64,000 nt of DNA from Streptomyces mangrovisoli (GTDB lineage: Bacteria; Actinomycetota; Actinomycetes; Streptomycetales; Streptomycetaceae): assembly GCF_000974985.2 (NCBI RefSeq), contig NZ_LAVA02000005.1, positions 94,327-158,326 on the forward strand. Reading direction: 5' to 3'. The position numbers and the translations under genes are program-made. Below the pieces are notes generated by a model. The model was not told where the DNA came from. It saw only the letters and a list, made by a program, of their open reading frames with translations, and did not search any database. This document shows, in pieces, positions 14,580 through 23,195 of the stretch; the stretch's first letter is position 1, and every line of letters begins with the position of its first letter.

Positions 14580-17216
14580 CTAATTGTTCCCGCCACCGGT
14601 CACGAGGCCGCCGTTGCCGTTGCCTCTGGTGGTGGTGCCGGTCGACTCCGTGGCGCTCGGTGAAGAGGACGTACCGCCGTCGGTGGTTCCTCCGTCGGTA
14701 CCTCCGTCCGTCGAGTCGCACTTCCACGAGTTGAACGCGTTGCAGGTGTCCGTCGCGGTGGGTGTCGGCGACTCGTACGTCTCGCTGGGCGTGGCACTCG
14801 GCGACTCCGTGGCCGTCTCGCTCGGCGTGGCGCTGACGGTCGGGGTCGGCGACGGGGCGCCGGACTCGTCATCGACGACACCGATCTTCTCGGCGTCGGG
14901 GAAGCCGCTGTCCGACTTGCCGTCCAGAGCGACCTTCATGTACTCGGTCCAGATCGACGTCGGGATGTCACCACCGTGGATGGACTCGACGCCCGCGGTG
15001 CCGTTCATGGAGAGCAGCTTGTGGTCCTTGGGGTCCTCGCGGAACATCGCGACCGAGGTCGACAGCTGCTGGGTGTAGCCGACGAACCAGGCCGACTTGT
15101 TGCTGTCGGTGGTACCGGTCTTGCCGGCCGCCGTACGGCCCAGGGCCAGGGCGTTCTTACCCGTACCGTTCTTGATGACGTTCTCGAGGGTGTCGGTGAC
15201 GTTGTTCGCCACGTTCTCCGGCATCGCCTGCGTGGCCTTCGCGGGCTTGGTGAAGCTGGGCACCGGCTGACCGTCGTGGTTGACCGAGGTCACCGAGTAC
15301 GGGTCCGTGTGCTTGCCCGACGCGGCGAACGTCGAGTAGGCGTCGGCCATACGGATCGCACTCGGGGTCGAGGTGCCGATCGCGAAGGACGGGTTCAGCG
15401 TGGAGAAGCTCGCGTCCAGGATGCCCGACGCCTTGGCGACGTCCCGCACCTTGGTCATCCCCACGTCCATGCCCAGCTGCACGAAGGGCGTGTTGATGGA
15501 CTGCTCCATCGCCTTGCGCAGCGTGATGTAACCCCAGGCGTGGTCGCTCTCGTTGCGCTGCCGGAAGATCGACTGGTCCTTGTTCAGGTAGTACGAGCCG
15601 TCGGCGTTCTTGACCTTGAGGTTGTCGTTGCCGTTGTACTTGGCCAGCGGCGACAAGCCATCGGGACTGGTCTTGGCCGTGCCGTACTCCATGGCGGCCG
15701 CCAGCACGAACGGCTTCCACGTCGAGCCGACGGGGACACCGGAGGTGTCGGCGTTGTTCGTGAAGTGGCCGTTCTCGTAGCCGTCACCGCCGTAGAGGGC
15801 GACGATCGCTCCGTCGTTGGGCACCACCGACGCGGCACCGAACTGCACGTTCTTGTCGAGGTCGCGCTTCTTCGGGTCGAGGCGCGCCTTCTGGATCTTC
15901 TTGACGGCGGCGCTCAGAGCGTTGACGTCCTTCTTCACGAAGGTCGTACGGATCTGGTAGCCGCCCTGGTCGAACTGGGCCTCGGTGATGTCGGAGTGGG
16001 CCAGGACGTACTTCTTGGCCGTGTCCGCCAGGTAGCTGATCTGGCCGGTCATGCCCTTGGTCGCCTTGCGGCCGTCGGGCATCGGGTACTTCTTGATCGC
16101 CGTCTGGTACTTGGCGTCGGTGAGGTGCCCGTCCTTGTGCATCTCCTCGAGGATCCAGCTCCAGCGTTCCTCGGAGCGCTCACGGTTGGCCTTGGGCGTG
16201 GCCGTGCTGTCGAGGCTCTCGTTGCCCGCGGGGTCGTAGTACGTCGGACCCTTGAGCAGAGCCGCGAGGAAGGCGCACTGGCTGTCCGTCAGCTTCACCG
16301 CGTCCACGCCGTAGTAGGTCCGGGCGGCGGCCTGGATGCCGTAGGCGCCACGGCCGTAGTACGAGGTGTTCAGGTAGCCCTGGAGGATCTGCGACTTGGA
16401 GAGCTTCGTGCCCACCTTGATGGAGATGAACATCTCCTTGAACTTGCGCGAGATCGTCTGGTCCTGGCTCAGGTAGGTGTTCTTGACGAACTGCTGGGTG
16501 ATCGTCGAACCACCCTGCGTCTCACCACCGCGCGCCATGTTGACCAGGGCTCGGGCGATACCCGTGGGGTCGACACCGGAGTCCTGGTAGAAGCTCTTGT
16601 TCTCGGCCGAGATGACCGCGTACTGCATGGACTTCGGGATCTGGTCGATGGTGACGTTCTGCCGGTTCACACCGGTGCCGGTCGCCACCATCTGTTCACC
16701 GTTGGACCAGTAGTAGACGTTGTTCTGCGACTTGGCGGCGTCGTTCTCGCTGGGGATGCCGACCATCGCGTACGCGACGCCGACCATCGCCACGAGGCTG
16801 CCGAAGAAGAAGATGCTCAGTCCGGAGACGAGCTTCCACGACGGCACCCATCGACGCCACCCGTACTTGTCGAAGCGCGGGTAGTCGATGATCCGCTTCT
16901 TGCCGGGGCCCTGACCGCCGTTACCTCCGCGTCCCGGGCCGTTCGGGCCACCGGGACCACCGGGTCCACGGCGGCCGTTGTCCGCCGCTCTGCGGCGGTT
17001 CCCTGTGCTTCTCTGAGCCGCGCGCCGGGCCTCGGCCCGGCCGGCGTACGGACGCTCGTCGTCTTCATGGGCACTCGGCCCATAGGAATCGGAAGGAGAT
17101 CCGGTGGCGCCACGCGGATCCGCGCGGCGGCCGGAGGACGAGCCGGACTGGCCGCGTCGGGCCGCGGCACGTCCGCCTCCCTGCGGCGGCGGCGGTTTGC
17201 GACGGTGCTCGCTCAT
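14580..17216 (-). CDS. bifunctional penicillin-binding protein (class A)
   Basis: An 878-residue class A PBP. A charged, Gly/Pro-rich cytosolic N-terminus of about 150 residues precedes one membrane anchor (SGLSIFFFGSLVAMVGVAYA). The GT51 transglycosylase follows (catalytic Glu in VISAENKSFYQDSGVD, then GGSTITQQFVKNTYL). The transpeptidase domain has all motifs: STWK with the serine nucleophile, SIN, and KTGTT. A Ser/Thr/Pro/Gly-rich tail of about 100 residues (ATPSETATESPSATPSE) may span the wall. It polymerises and cross-links peptidoglycan outside the membrane and corresponds in position to SCO3901. The ATG at 17216 follows GAGGAG. The gene diverges from a padR regulator. Confidence 0.95.
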   Translation of the reverse strand: MSEHRRKPPPPQGGGRAAARRGQSGSSSGRRADPRGATGSPSDSYGPSAHEDDERPYAGRAEARRAAQRSTGNRRRAADNGRRGPGGPGGPNGPGRGGNGGQGPGKKRIIDYPRFDKYGWRRWVPSWKLVSGLSIFFFGSLVAMVGVAYAMVGIPSENDAAKSQNNVYYWSNGEQMVATGTGVNRQNVTIDQIPKSMQYAVISAENKSFYQDSGVDPTGIARALVNMARGGETQGGSTITQQFVKNTYLSQDQTISRKFKEMFISIKVGTKLSKSQILQGYLNTSYYGRGAYGIQAAARTYYGVDAVKLTDSQCAFLAALLKGPTYYDPAGNESLDSTATPKANRERSEERWSWILEEMHKDGHLTDAKYQTAIKKYPMPDGRKATKGMTGQISYLADTAKKYVLAHSDITEAQFDQGGYQIRTTFVKKDVNALSAAVKKIQKARLDPKKRDLDKNVQFGAASVVPNDGAIVALYGGDGYENGHFTNNADTSGVPVGSTWKPFVLAAAMEYGTAKTSPDGLSPLAKYNGNDNLKVKNADGSYYLNKDQSIFRQRNESDHAWGYITLRKAMEQSINTPFVQLGMDVGMTKVRDVAKASGILDASFSTLNPSFAIGTSTPSAIRMADAYSTFAASGKHTDPYSVTSVNHDGQPVPSFTKPAKATQAMPENVANNVTDTLENVIKNGTGKNALALGRTAAGKTGTTDSNKSAWFVGYTQQLSTSVAMFREDPKDHKLLSMNGTAGVESIHGGDIPTSIWTEYMKVALDGKSDSGFPDAEKIGVVDDESGAPSPTPTVSATPSETATESPSATPSETYESPTPTATDTCNAFNSWKCDSTDGGTDGGTTDGGTSSSPSATESTGTTTRGNGNGGLVTGGGNN

Positions 17217-17486
17217 CGAACGATTACTCCTCGGGCAGGCGCACCCTTGCGCGCCTGGAAACGGCGGCTGGTTTCCGGTCCCCCCGAAGTACGGATGTGG
17301 TCGGTCTCTCATTCACCCGTACTGCACCGAGGCCGAGGACGTCCCCAGGCGTCACTCGGTTCCCGGCGGTATGCATGCCGCACAGGCTACGCGCCGTCAA
17401 AACCTGCCTAGCCCCGAACTTCACCCCAAATCAGGCACTTTGCCGCCGACGAATCAGTGATGTGATCCCGTTCACCCTCCCCCCTC

Positions 17487-17515
17487 TTGTCGCATCCGCA
17501 AGGTCGTTCTATCGT
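17487..17515 (+). promoter_or_regulatory. promoter of the padR gene
   Basis: -35 TTGTCG (17487-17492), a 17-base spacer and -10 TATCGT (17510-17515). The predicted transcription start falls inside the operator palindrome immediately downstream. Confidence 0.55.
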
Positions 17516-17542
17516 GCTGATGTATCGAGTCGATACATCAGC
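17516..17542. promoter_or_regulatory. 27-bp palindromic operator
   Basis: GCTGATGTATCGA (17516-17528), a central G, and TCGATACATCAGC (17530-17542): a perfect inverted repeat with 13-bp arms. It starts right after the -10 of the padR promoter, so binding would block transcription. PadR proteins typically bind ATGTAT-type repeats with an ATACAT partner, and both half sites are present here. Confidence 0.75.
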
Positions 17543-17579
17543 GCGAGATAAGCGGTTCCGAGACCGAGAGGAGGCGACC

Positions 17580-18263
17580 ATGAGCCGGCGTTCCGGCATC
17601 CTCGAGTTCGCCGTACTCGGTCTCCTCCGCGAGTCCCCGATGCACGGCTACGAGCTGCGCAAGCGCCTCAACACGTCACTGGGCGTGTTCCGCGCGTTCA
17701 GCTACGGGACGCTGTACCCCTGCCTGAAGACGCTGGTCGCCAACGGCTGGTTGATCGAGGAGTCGCACAGCGGCCCCGAGGACGCCCTCGCCGCTCCACT
17801 GGCCGGCCGCCGCGCCAAGATCGTCTACCGGCTGACGGCGGACGGTAAGGAACACTTCGAGCAGCTCCTGTCCCAGACGGGCCCGGACGCGTACGAGGAC
17901 GAGCACTTCGCCGCGCGCTTCGCCTTCTTCGGGCAGACCTCGCGCGATGTGCGGATGCGGGTGCTCGAGGGCCGCCGCAGTCGGCTGGAGGAGCGCCTGG
18001 AGAAGATGCGCGCCTCGCTGACGCGGACCCGGGAACGACTCGACGACTACACGCTTGAGCTCCAGCGCCACGGAATGGAGTCCGTGGAGCGCGAAGTGCG
18101 CTGGCTGAACGAGCTCATCGAGAGCGAGCGGGCCGGGCGGGACCTGAAAGGTCCTGCTTCCGGGGGGTCCGCTCAGCAGGACACATCCAATGGATCGACG
18201 GGCGTCCTGCCCCGGCCCGGGGACGCCCCCAGGACGGATGCGCCCGGCGAAACCGCCACGTGA
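17580..18263 (+). CDS. PadR family transcriptional regulator
   Basis: A 227-residue PadR-type repressor. The winged-helix domain covers about residues 1-90 ([23 protein letters not shown], then [19 protein letters not shown]). It is followed by a long C-terminal helical dimerisation domain with coiled-coil character ([16 protein letters not shown]) and a disordered tail of about 40 residues. The ATG follows GAGGAGG. A perfect palindrome containing ATGTAT lies on its promoter, which strongly suggests autoregulation. It is 44 bases upstream of inositol-phosphate synthase, as in S. coelicolor (SCO3900-SCO3899), and may control that gene too. The ligand is unknown. Confidence 0.9.
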   Translation: MSRRSGILEFAVLGLLRESPMHGYELRKRLNTSLGVFRAFSYGTLYPCLKTLVANGWLIEESHSGPEDALAAPLAGRRAKIVYRLTADGKEHFEQLLSQTGPDAYEDEHFAARFAFFGQTSRDVRMRVLEGRRSRLEERLEKMRASLTRTRERLDDYTLELQRHGMESVEREVRWLNELIESERAGRDLKGPASGGSAQQDTSNGSTGVLPRPGDAPRTDAPGETAT

Positions 18264-18307
18264 TGGCCCATTCAGGGCGTCACCCGTACACACAGGGAGC
18301 AACCGGA

Positions 18308-19390
18308 ATGGGTTCGGTTCGCGTAGCCATCGTCGGCGTGGGCAACTGCGCCGCCTCGCTGGTTCAGGGCGTCGAGTACTACAAGGACGCCGACCCGGCG
18401 ACCAAGGTCCCCGGCCTGATGCACGTGCAGTTCGGCGACTACCACGTCGGTGACGTCGAGTTCGTCGCCGCGTTCGACGTCGACGCGAAGAAGGTCGGCC
18501 TCGACCTCTCCGACGCCATCGGTGCCAGCGAGAACAACACCATCAAGATCTGCGACGTCCCGAACAAGGGCGTCACGGTCCAGCGTGGTCACACCCTGGA
18601 CGGTCTCGGTAAGTACTACCGCCTGACCATCGAGGAGTCCGCCGAGGCCCCGGTCGACGTGGTCCAGGTCCTCAAGGACCAGCAGGTCGACGTTCTCGTC
18701 TGCTACCTGCCCGTGGGCTCCGAGGACGCGGCGAAGTTCTACGCCCAGTGCGCCATCGACGCCAAGGTCGCCTTCGTCAACGCCCTCCCGGTCTTCATCG
18801 CCGGCACCAAGGAGTGGGCGGACAAGTTCACCGAGGCCGGCGTGCCGATCGTCGGTGACGACATCAAGTCGCAGGTCGGCGCCACCATCACGCACCGCGT
18901 GATGGCGAAGCTGTTCGAGGACCGCGGTGTCCGTCTCGAGCGCACCATGCAGCTCAACGTCGGCGGCAACATGGACTTCAAGAACATGCTCGAGCGTGAC
19001 CGCCTCGAGTCGAAGAAGATCTCCAAGACGCAGGCCGTCACCTCCCAGATCCCCGACCGGGACCTCGGCGAGAAGAACGTCCACATCGGCCCGTCCGACT
19101 ACGTCGCCTGGCTCGACGACCGCAAGTGGGCGTACGTCCGCCTCGAGGGCCGCGCCTTCGGTGACGTCCCGCTGAACCTGGAGTACAAGCTCGAGGTCTG
19201 GGACTCCCCGAACTCCGCGGGTGTGATCATCGACGCGCTGCGCGCCGCGAAGATCGCCAAGGACCGCGGCATCGGCGGCCCGATCCTGTCGGCCTCCAGC
19301 TACTTCATGAAGTCCCCGCCGGTCCAGTACTTCGACGACGAGGCCTTCGCCAACGTCGAGAAGTTCATCAAGGGCGAAGTCGAGCGCTAA
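18308..19390 (+). CDS. ino1: inositol-3-phosphate synthase
   Basis: A 360-residue myo-inositol-1-phosphate synthase. It converts glucose-6-phosphate with NAD to inositol phosphate, the precursor of mycothiol, the actinobacterial redox buffer, and of phosphatidylinositol. The N-terminal Rossmann loop is [16 protein letters not shown]. Other family parts include [29 protein letters not shown] and [16 protein letters not shown]. The length is that of the prokaryotic short form. The ATG at 18308 is favoured because VRVAIVG follows at once; the start upstream in the PadR tail region lacks homology. It probably shares a transcript with padR and ends in a strong terminator. Confidence 0.95.
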   Translation: MGSVRVAIVGVGNCAASLVQGVEYYKDADPATKVPGLMHVQFGDYHVGDVEFVAAFDVDAKKVGLDLSDAIGASENNTIKICDVPNKGVTVQRGHTLDGLGKYYRLTIEESAEAPVDVVQVLKDQQVDVLVCYLPVGSEDAAKFYAQCAIDAKVAFVNALPVFIAGTKEWADKFTEAGVPIVGDDIKSQVGATITHRVMAKLFEDRGVRLERTMQLNVGGNMDFKNMLERDRLESKKISKTQAVTSQIPDRDLGEKNVHIGPSDYVAWLDDRKWAYVRLEGRAFGDVPLNLEYKLEVWDSPNSAGVIIDALRAAKIAKDRGIGGPILSASSYFMKSPPVQYFDDEAFANVEKFIKGEVER

Positions 19391-19418
19391 GCACCGCGAA
19401 CGCTCCTGCCAGGGCTGA

Positions 19419-19450
19419 AAGGGTCCCCGGGTATCTGCCCGGGGACCCTT
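19419..19450 (+). terminator. hairpin terminator of ino1
   Basis: A perfect 13-bp stem AAGGGTCCCCGGG (19419-19431) / CCCGGGGACCCTT (19438-19450) with a 6-base loop, 28 bases after the ino1 stop. Confidence 0.85.
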
Positions 19451-19472
19451 CCCATATGTGAGGCTGTGCCCC

Positions 19473-20750
19473 ATGTCCGTCGCGCGCGACCTGCGGGTCC
19501 TGCTCCGCCTTCGGAACTTCCGGCGGCTGCTCGCCGTACGGCTGCTCTCCCAGGGCGCCGATGGGGTCTACCAGGTCGCGCTGGCGGCCTACGTGGTGTT
19601 CTCACCGGAGAAGCAGACCTCCCCCGCGGCGATCGCCTCGGCCATGGCGGTCCTGCTGCTGCCCTACTCGCTGGTGGGCCCGTTCGCCGGTGTCCTCCTC
19701 GACCGCTGGCGGCGGCGCCAGGTCTTTCTGTACGGCAATCTGCTGCGCTCCGTGCTGTCGGTGGCGACGGCCCTGCTGATGCTCAGCCCGGCGCCCGACT
19801 GGCTGTTCTACCTCTCCGCCCTCTGCGTCACCGCGGTCAACCGCTTCGTCCTGGCCGGCCTGTCCGCCGCGCTGCCCCGGGTGGTGGACAGCGAGCGCCT
19901 GGTGACGGCCAACTCCCTCTCCCCGACGGCCGGCACGCTGGCCGCCTCCGTGGGCGGCGGACTCGCCTTCGTCGTCCGGCTGGCGGTCGCGGACACCGAC
20001 GCCGCGGTGGTGCTGCTCGCGGCCGCCCTCTACCTGTGCGGAGCGTTCGCGTCGCTCTCCCTGGCGCCGGAACTGCTCGGGCCGGACCGCGCGATGGTCC
20101 AGCCCCGGCTGCGCGAGGCACTCGCGGGCACCAGCCGCGATCTCGCCGCGGGCGTACGGCATCTCGCGGCGCCCGGCCGACGCGCGGCCGCCTGGGCGCT
20201 CCTCGCGATGACGCTGATGCGCTTCTGCTACGGCGCCCTGCTCGTCATGCTGCTGATGCTGTGCCGCTACACGCTGACCTCGACCACGGACGACGGGCTC
20301 CGGCTGCTCGGACTCGTCCTGGGTGTCTCCGCGGCCGGATTCTTCGCCGCCGCGGTGATCACCCCCTGGGCCGTCGAGCGCCTCGGGCCGGGCCGCTGGA
20401 TCGCCGTCTGCGCCGGATCGGCGGCCGTCCTGGCACCCGCCCTCGGCCTGTCCTTCGCCACGGTGCCGCTCCTCGCCGCGGCGTTCGTCCTCGGCGTCAC
20501 CACGCAGGGCGCGAAGATCGCGACCGACACGATCGTGCAGTCCACGGTCGACGACGCCTTCCGGGGCCGGATCTTCTCCGTCTACGACGTGCTGTTCAAC
20601 GTGGCGTTCGTGGGCGCCGCCGCGGTGGCCGCCCTGATGCTGCCGCCGGACGGGAGATCGGTCGTGCTGGTGGTCGCCGTCGCTCTTGTGTACAGCGTGG
20701 TTGCGGCGACTATGGCCCGTTTTGAGCGCGGCCGAGTGTCACATCAGTGA
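19473..20750 (+). CDS. MFS family membrane protein
   Basis: A 425-residue polytopic membrane protein of the MFS_3/enterobactin-exporter-like type. It has about twelve helices, a basic first loop (LLDRWRRRQVFLYGNLLR, the MFS A-motif equivalent) and a long central loop near residues 200-225. It corresponds in position to SCO3898. The ATG at 19473 is in the common start position, though its ribosome site (GTGAGG) is weak; an in-frame GTG at 19458 is possible. The last codons overlap an inverted repeat in front of the next gene. The substrate is unknown. Confidence 0.82.
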   Translation: MSVARDLRVLLRLRNFRRLLAVRLLSQGADGVYQVALAAYVVFSPEKQTSPAAIASAMAVLLLPYSLVGPFAGVLLDRWRRRQVFLYGNLLRSVLSVATALLMLSPAPDWLFYLSALCVTAVNRFVLAGLSAALPRVVDSERLVTANSLSPTAGTLAASVGGGLAFVVRLAVADTDAAVVLLAAALYLCGAFASLSLAPELLGPDRAMVQPRLREALAGTSRDLAAGVRHLAAPGRRAAAWALLAMTLMRFCYGALLVMLLMLCRYTLTSTTDDGLRLLGLVLGVSAAGFFAAAVITPWAVERLGPGRWIAVCAGSAAVLAPALGLSFATVPLLAAAFVLGVTTQGAKIATDTIVQSTVDDAFRGRIFSVYDVLFNVAFVGAAAVAALMLPPDGRSVVLVVAVALVYSVVAATMARFERGRVSHQ

Positions 20751-20753
20751 CAC
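20736..20753. promoter_or_regulatory. inverted repeat at the MFS stop codon
   Basis: GTGTCAC (20736-20742), ATCA, GTGACAC (20747-20753): a perfect 7-bp repeat spanning the MFS stop codon, about 100 bases upstream of the next gene. It could be an operator for that gene or a weak terminator; no T-run follows. Confidence 0.4.
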
Positions 20754-20850
20754 AGACACCCCCCTTGGTCGGTGGCATGTCAGACCGGCCGGATACCTTA
20801 CGTGGGTCTTATCTCGCGCACAGCGCATCCACATTCCTTGGGGGACCCCC

Positions 20851-21354
20851 GTGACCGTTCCGCCGCCTCCGCAGGGCCAGAATCCATACGCCCAGACGCC
20901 TCCGCCGCCCGCGGGGCAGCAGCCCGGCCAGCCGTACCCGCCGCAGCAGCCGTACGCGCCGTTCCCGCAGCAGCAGGGCGCCCCGCTGCCGCCGGCGCCC
21001 GTGCCGCCCCGCAAGGGCGGAAAGAAGGCGCTGCGGGTCATAGGCTCGATCGCTGTCGTGCTTGTCGTCGCCCTTCTGAAGTTCGGCGCCTTCTTCGGCA
21101 TCAGCTGGTTCTTCGACCGCGACGACGCGGAGAAGACCTCTGTCGGCTCCTGCATGCACAACGACGGCACCTACTCCAGCCCCGACCTCAACGAGGTCGA
21201 CTGCTCGTCGAGCGACGCCCAGTACAAGGTTCTCCAGAAGTTCGATGACTCGAGCGACGAGGACAAGTGCAAGGCGGTCACGGACTCGACGATCTACTAC
21301 GTCCAGTCCGGCAACGGCCACGACGTGGTGCTGTGCCTGAAGGAGACCAAGTAG
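20851..21354 (+). CDS. LppU/SCO3897-type membrane protein
   Basis: A 167-residue protein with a Pro/Gln-rich cytosolic N-terminus of about 55 residues (PPQGQNPYAQTPPPP), one membrane helix (VIGSIAVVLVVALLKFGAFFGISWFF) and an outer domain of about 90 residues. The outer domain holds four cysteines (GSCMHN, VDCSSS, DKCKAV, VLCLKE) that likely form two disulfides. It corresponds in position to SCO3897, the founding member of the LppU/SCO3897 group; the function is unknown. The GTG at 20851 was chosen from the family-like MTVPPPPQGQ start; the ribosome site is a poor GGGGGA. It is followed by a parS-centred hairpin. Confidence 0.78.
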   Translation: MTVPPPPQGQNPYAQTPPPPAGQQPGQPYPPQQPYAPFPQQQGAPLPPAPVPPRKGGKKALRVIGSIAVVLVVALLKFGAFFGISWFFDRDDAEKTSVGSCMHNDGTYSSPDLNEVDCSSSDAQYKVLQKFDDSSDEDKCKAVTDSTIYYVQSGNGHDVVLCLKETK

Positions 21355-21376
21355 TCACCGGCACCAGGCAAGCAAG

Positions 21377-21408
21377 AGGGGCGATGTTTCACGTGAAACA
21401 TCGCCCCT
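21377..21408. terminator. 32-bp perfect palindrome with parS
   Basis: Bases 21377-21408 form a perfect palindrome (AGGGGCGAT arm) centred on a parS site, 22 bases after the LppU-like stop and between convergent genes. It probably serves both as terminator and as ParB site. Confidence 0.75.
21386..21399. other. parS centromere site 5
   Basis: An exact GTTTCACGTGAAAC at the centre of a perfect 32-bp palindrome. Confidence 0.95.
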
Positions 21409-21447
21409 TCTACATGTCCGCCCCAGCCTCGGTCCGGACGCGGTCCT

Positions 21448-21461
21448 GTTTCACGTGAAAC
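21448..21461. other. parS centromere site 6
   Basis: An exact GTTTCACGTGAAAC, 62 bases from site 5. It is flanked by GGTCC and GGACC, which pair with a one-base bulge, so it again sits in a larger hairpin near the cca stop codon. Confidence 0.95.
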
Positions 21462-21488
21462 ATGGGACCCGACCACCCGGCCTCGACC

Positions 21489-22934
21489 TCAGTTCTGCTC
21501 GGCCCACCACTCCTTGAGGGCGGTCACCGCAGCGTCGTAGCCCATGGGGCCGTGTTCCAGGCGCAGCTCCATCATGTGCGAGTACGCCTTGCCGACGACC
21601 GGTCCGGGGCGGACGTCCAGGATCTGCATGATCTGGTTGCCGTCGAGGTCCGGGCGGATCGCGTCCAGCTCCTCCTGCGCCTGAAGCTCGGCGATCCGCT
21701 CCTCCAGGCCGTCGTACGCCCGGGAGAGGGCCGCGGCCTTGCGCTTGTTGCGCGTGGTGCAGTCGGAGCGGGTCAGCTTGTGGAGGCGGTCGAGGAGCGG
21801 GCCGCCGTCACGGACATAGCGGCGGACCGCCGAGTCCGTCCATTCCCCGGTGCCGTAGCCGTGGAAGCGGAGGTGGAGTTCGACCAGGCGTGAGACGTCC
21901 TTCACGAGCTCGTTGGAGTACTTGAGCGCCGTCATCCGCTTCTTGGTCATCTTCGCGCCGACCATCTCGTGGTGGTGGAACGAGACCCGGCCGTCCCCCT
22001 CGAAGCGGCGGGTGCGCGGCTTGCCGATGTCGTGCAGCAGGGCGGCCAGCCGGAGGGTGAGATCGGGGCCGTCCTGCTCCAGCGCGATGGCCTGCTCCAG
22101 AACGATCAGCGAGTGGTCGTAGACGTCCTTGTGCCGGTGGTGCTCGTCGCTCTCCAGCCGGAGCGCCGGCAGCTCGGGCAGGACCCGGTCGGCGAGGCCG
22201 GTGTCGACGAGCAGGCTCAGGCCCTTGCGCGGGTGCTCGGAGAGGATCAGCTTGTTCAGCTCGTCCCGGACCCGCTCGGCCGACACGATCTCGATGCGGT
22301 CGGACATCTCCTTCATCGCCGTGACGACCTCGGGGGCGACCTCGAAGTCGAGCTGGGCGGCGAAGCGGGCGGCCCGCATCATGCGCAGCGGGTCGTCCGA
22401 GAAGGAGTCCTCGGGGGTCCCGGGGGTGCGCAGCACGCGGGCGGCGAGATCGCCGAGTCCGTCGTGCGGATCGACGAACTCCTTCTGCGGGAGAGCCAGC
22501 GCCATCGCGTTCACGGTGAAGTCCCGGCGGACGAGGTCCTCCTCGATGGAGTCGCCGTACGACACCTCAGGCTTGCGTGAGGTCCGGTCGTAGGCCTCCG
22601 ACCGATAGGTCGTGACCTCGATCTGGTAGCCGTCCTTCTGCGCACCCACCGTGCCGAAGGCGATCCCCACCTCCCACAGGGCGTCCGCCCACGGCCGCAC
22701 GATCTTCAGTACGTCCTCGGGACGGGCGTCGGTCGTGAAGTCCAGGTCGTTGCCGAGCCGGCCGAGCAGCGCGTCCCGGACCGAACCGCCGACCAGGGCG
22801 AGCGAGAACCCGGCCTGCTGGAAGCGGTGGGCGAGGTCGTCGGCGACCGGAGCGACCTGTAGCCGCTCGCTCACGGTGCGCTGCCGCTCCTGACTCGGGG
22901 CGGTGGTGGGGGTGTCTTCGTTGGCGTTCGGCAC
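21489..22934 (-). CDS. cca: CCA tRNA nucleotidyltransferase
   Basis: A 481-residue class II nucleotidyltransferase that adds or repairs the 3' CCA of tRNAs. The head domain carries LVGGSVRDALLGR and the DLDFTTDA metal-binding DxD; RRDFTVNAMAL and the RMMRAARF region follow. A C-terminal HD phosphohydrolase domain is present (LAALLHDIGKPRTRR), as in proteins annotated HDIG CCA-adding enzymes. It matches SCO3896. I placed the start at the GTG at 22934 (PNANED...) from memory of the family N-terminus; no ribosome site is seen there. A GTG at 22874 with AGGAG upstream is a real alternative and would leave all domains intact. Confidence 0.92.
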   Translation of the reverse strand: MPNANEDTPTTAPSQERQRTVSERLQVAPVADDLAHRFQQAGFSLALVGGSVRDALLGRLGNDLDFTTDARPEDVLKIVRPWADALWEVGIAFGTVGAQKDGYQIEVTTYRSEAYDRTSRKPEVSYGDSIEEDLVRRDFTVNAMALALPQKEFVDPHDGLGDLAARVLRTPGTPEDSFSDDPLRMMRAARFAAQLDFEVAPEVVTAMKEMSDRIEIVSAERVRDELNKLILSEHPRKGLSLLVDTGLADRVLPELPALRLESDEHHRHKDVYDHSLIVLEQAIALEQDGPDLTLRLAALLHDIGKPRTRRFEGDGRVSFHHHEMVGAKMTKKRMTALKYSNELVKDVSRLVELHLRFHGYGTGEWTDSAVRRYVRDGGPLLDRLHKLTRSDCTTRNKRKAAALSRAYDGLEERIAELQAQEELDAIRPDLDGNQIMQILDVRPGPVVGKAYSHMMELRLEHGPMGYDAAVTALKEWWAEQN

Positions 22935-23040
22935 AACAGAAGAGGGTACGTGCCCCGGGCCGCTCACTGCTTCTGCAATACCCACGCGGGTAGACCGCCG
23001 TATATCCGGGCAAGGCGAGTTCCTGTGACTTTCACCCCGT

Positions 23041-23068
23041 GTCCTCTGGATACGGGTACATAGAGGAC
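23041..23068. promoter_or_regulatory. inverted repeat in the cca/DUF6049 spacer
   Basis: GTCCTCT (23041-23047) and AGAGGAC (23062-23068) are perfect 7-bp inverted repeats with a 14-base centre in the 261-base divergent spacer. They could bind a regulator; nothing else in the spacer is recognisable. Confidence 0.35.
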
Positions 23069-23195
23069 GCGAGACGGTGCCGCCCCGATCTTGTGGGCCG
23101 GTCCGCGGCACTTCCCCTCAGCGCGCATCGTTACCATGCGTGGACGCACATGGGGACGACCAGACGACCACTGACGACGAGGGACGGGCGAGCGC

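Larger units (their letters stand above)
17217..17579. other. PBP/padR divergent spacer
   Basis: A 363-base spacer without a convincing gene. Its right part holds the padR promoter and operator. The left part carries the PBP leader; I could not assign a clear promoter for the PBP gene. Confidence 0.5.
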
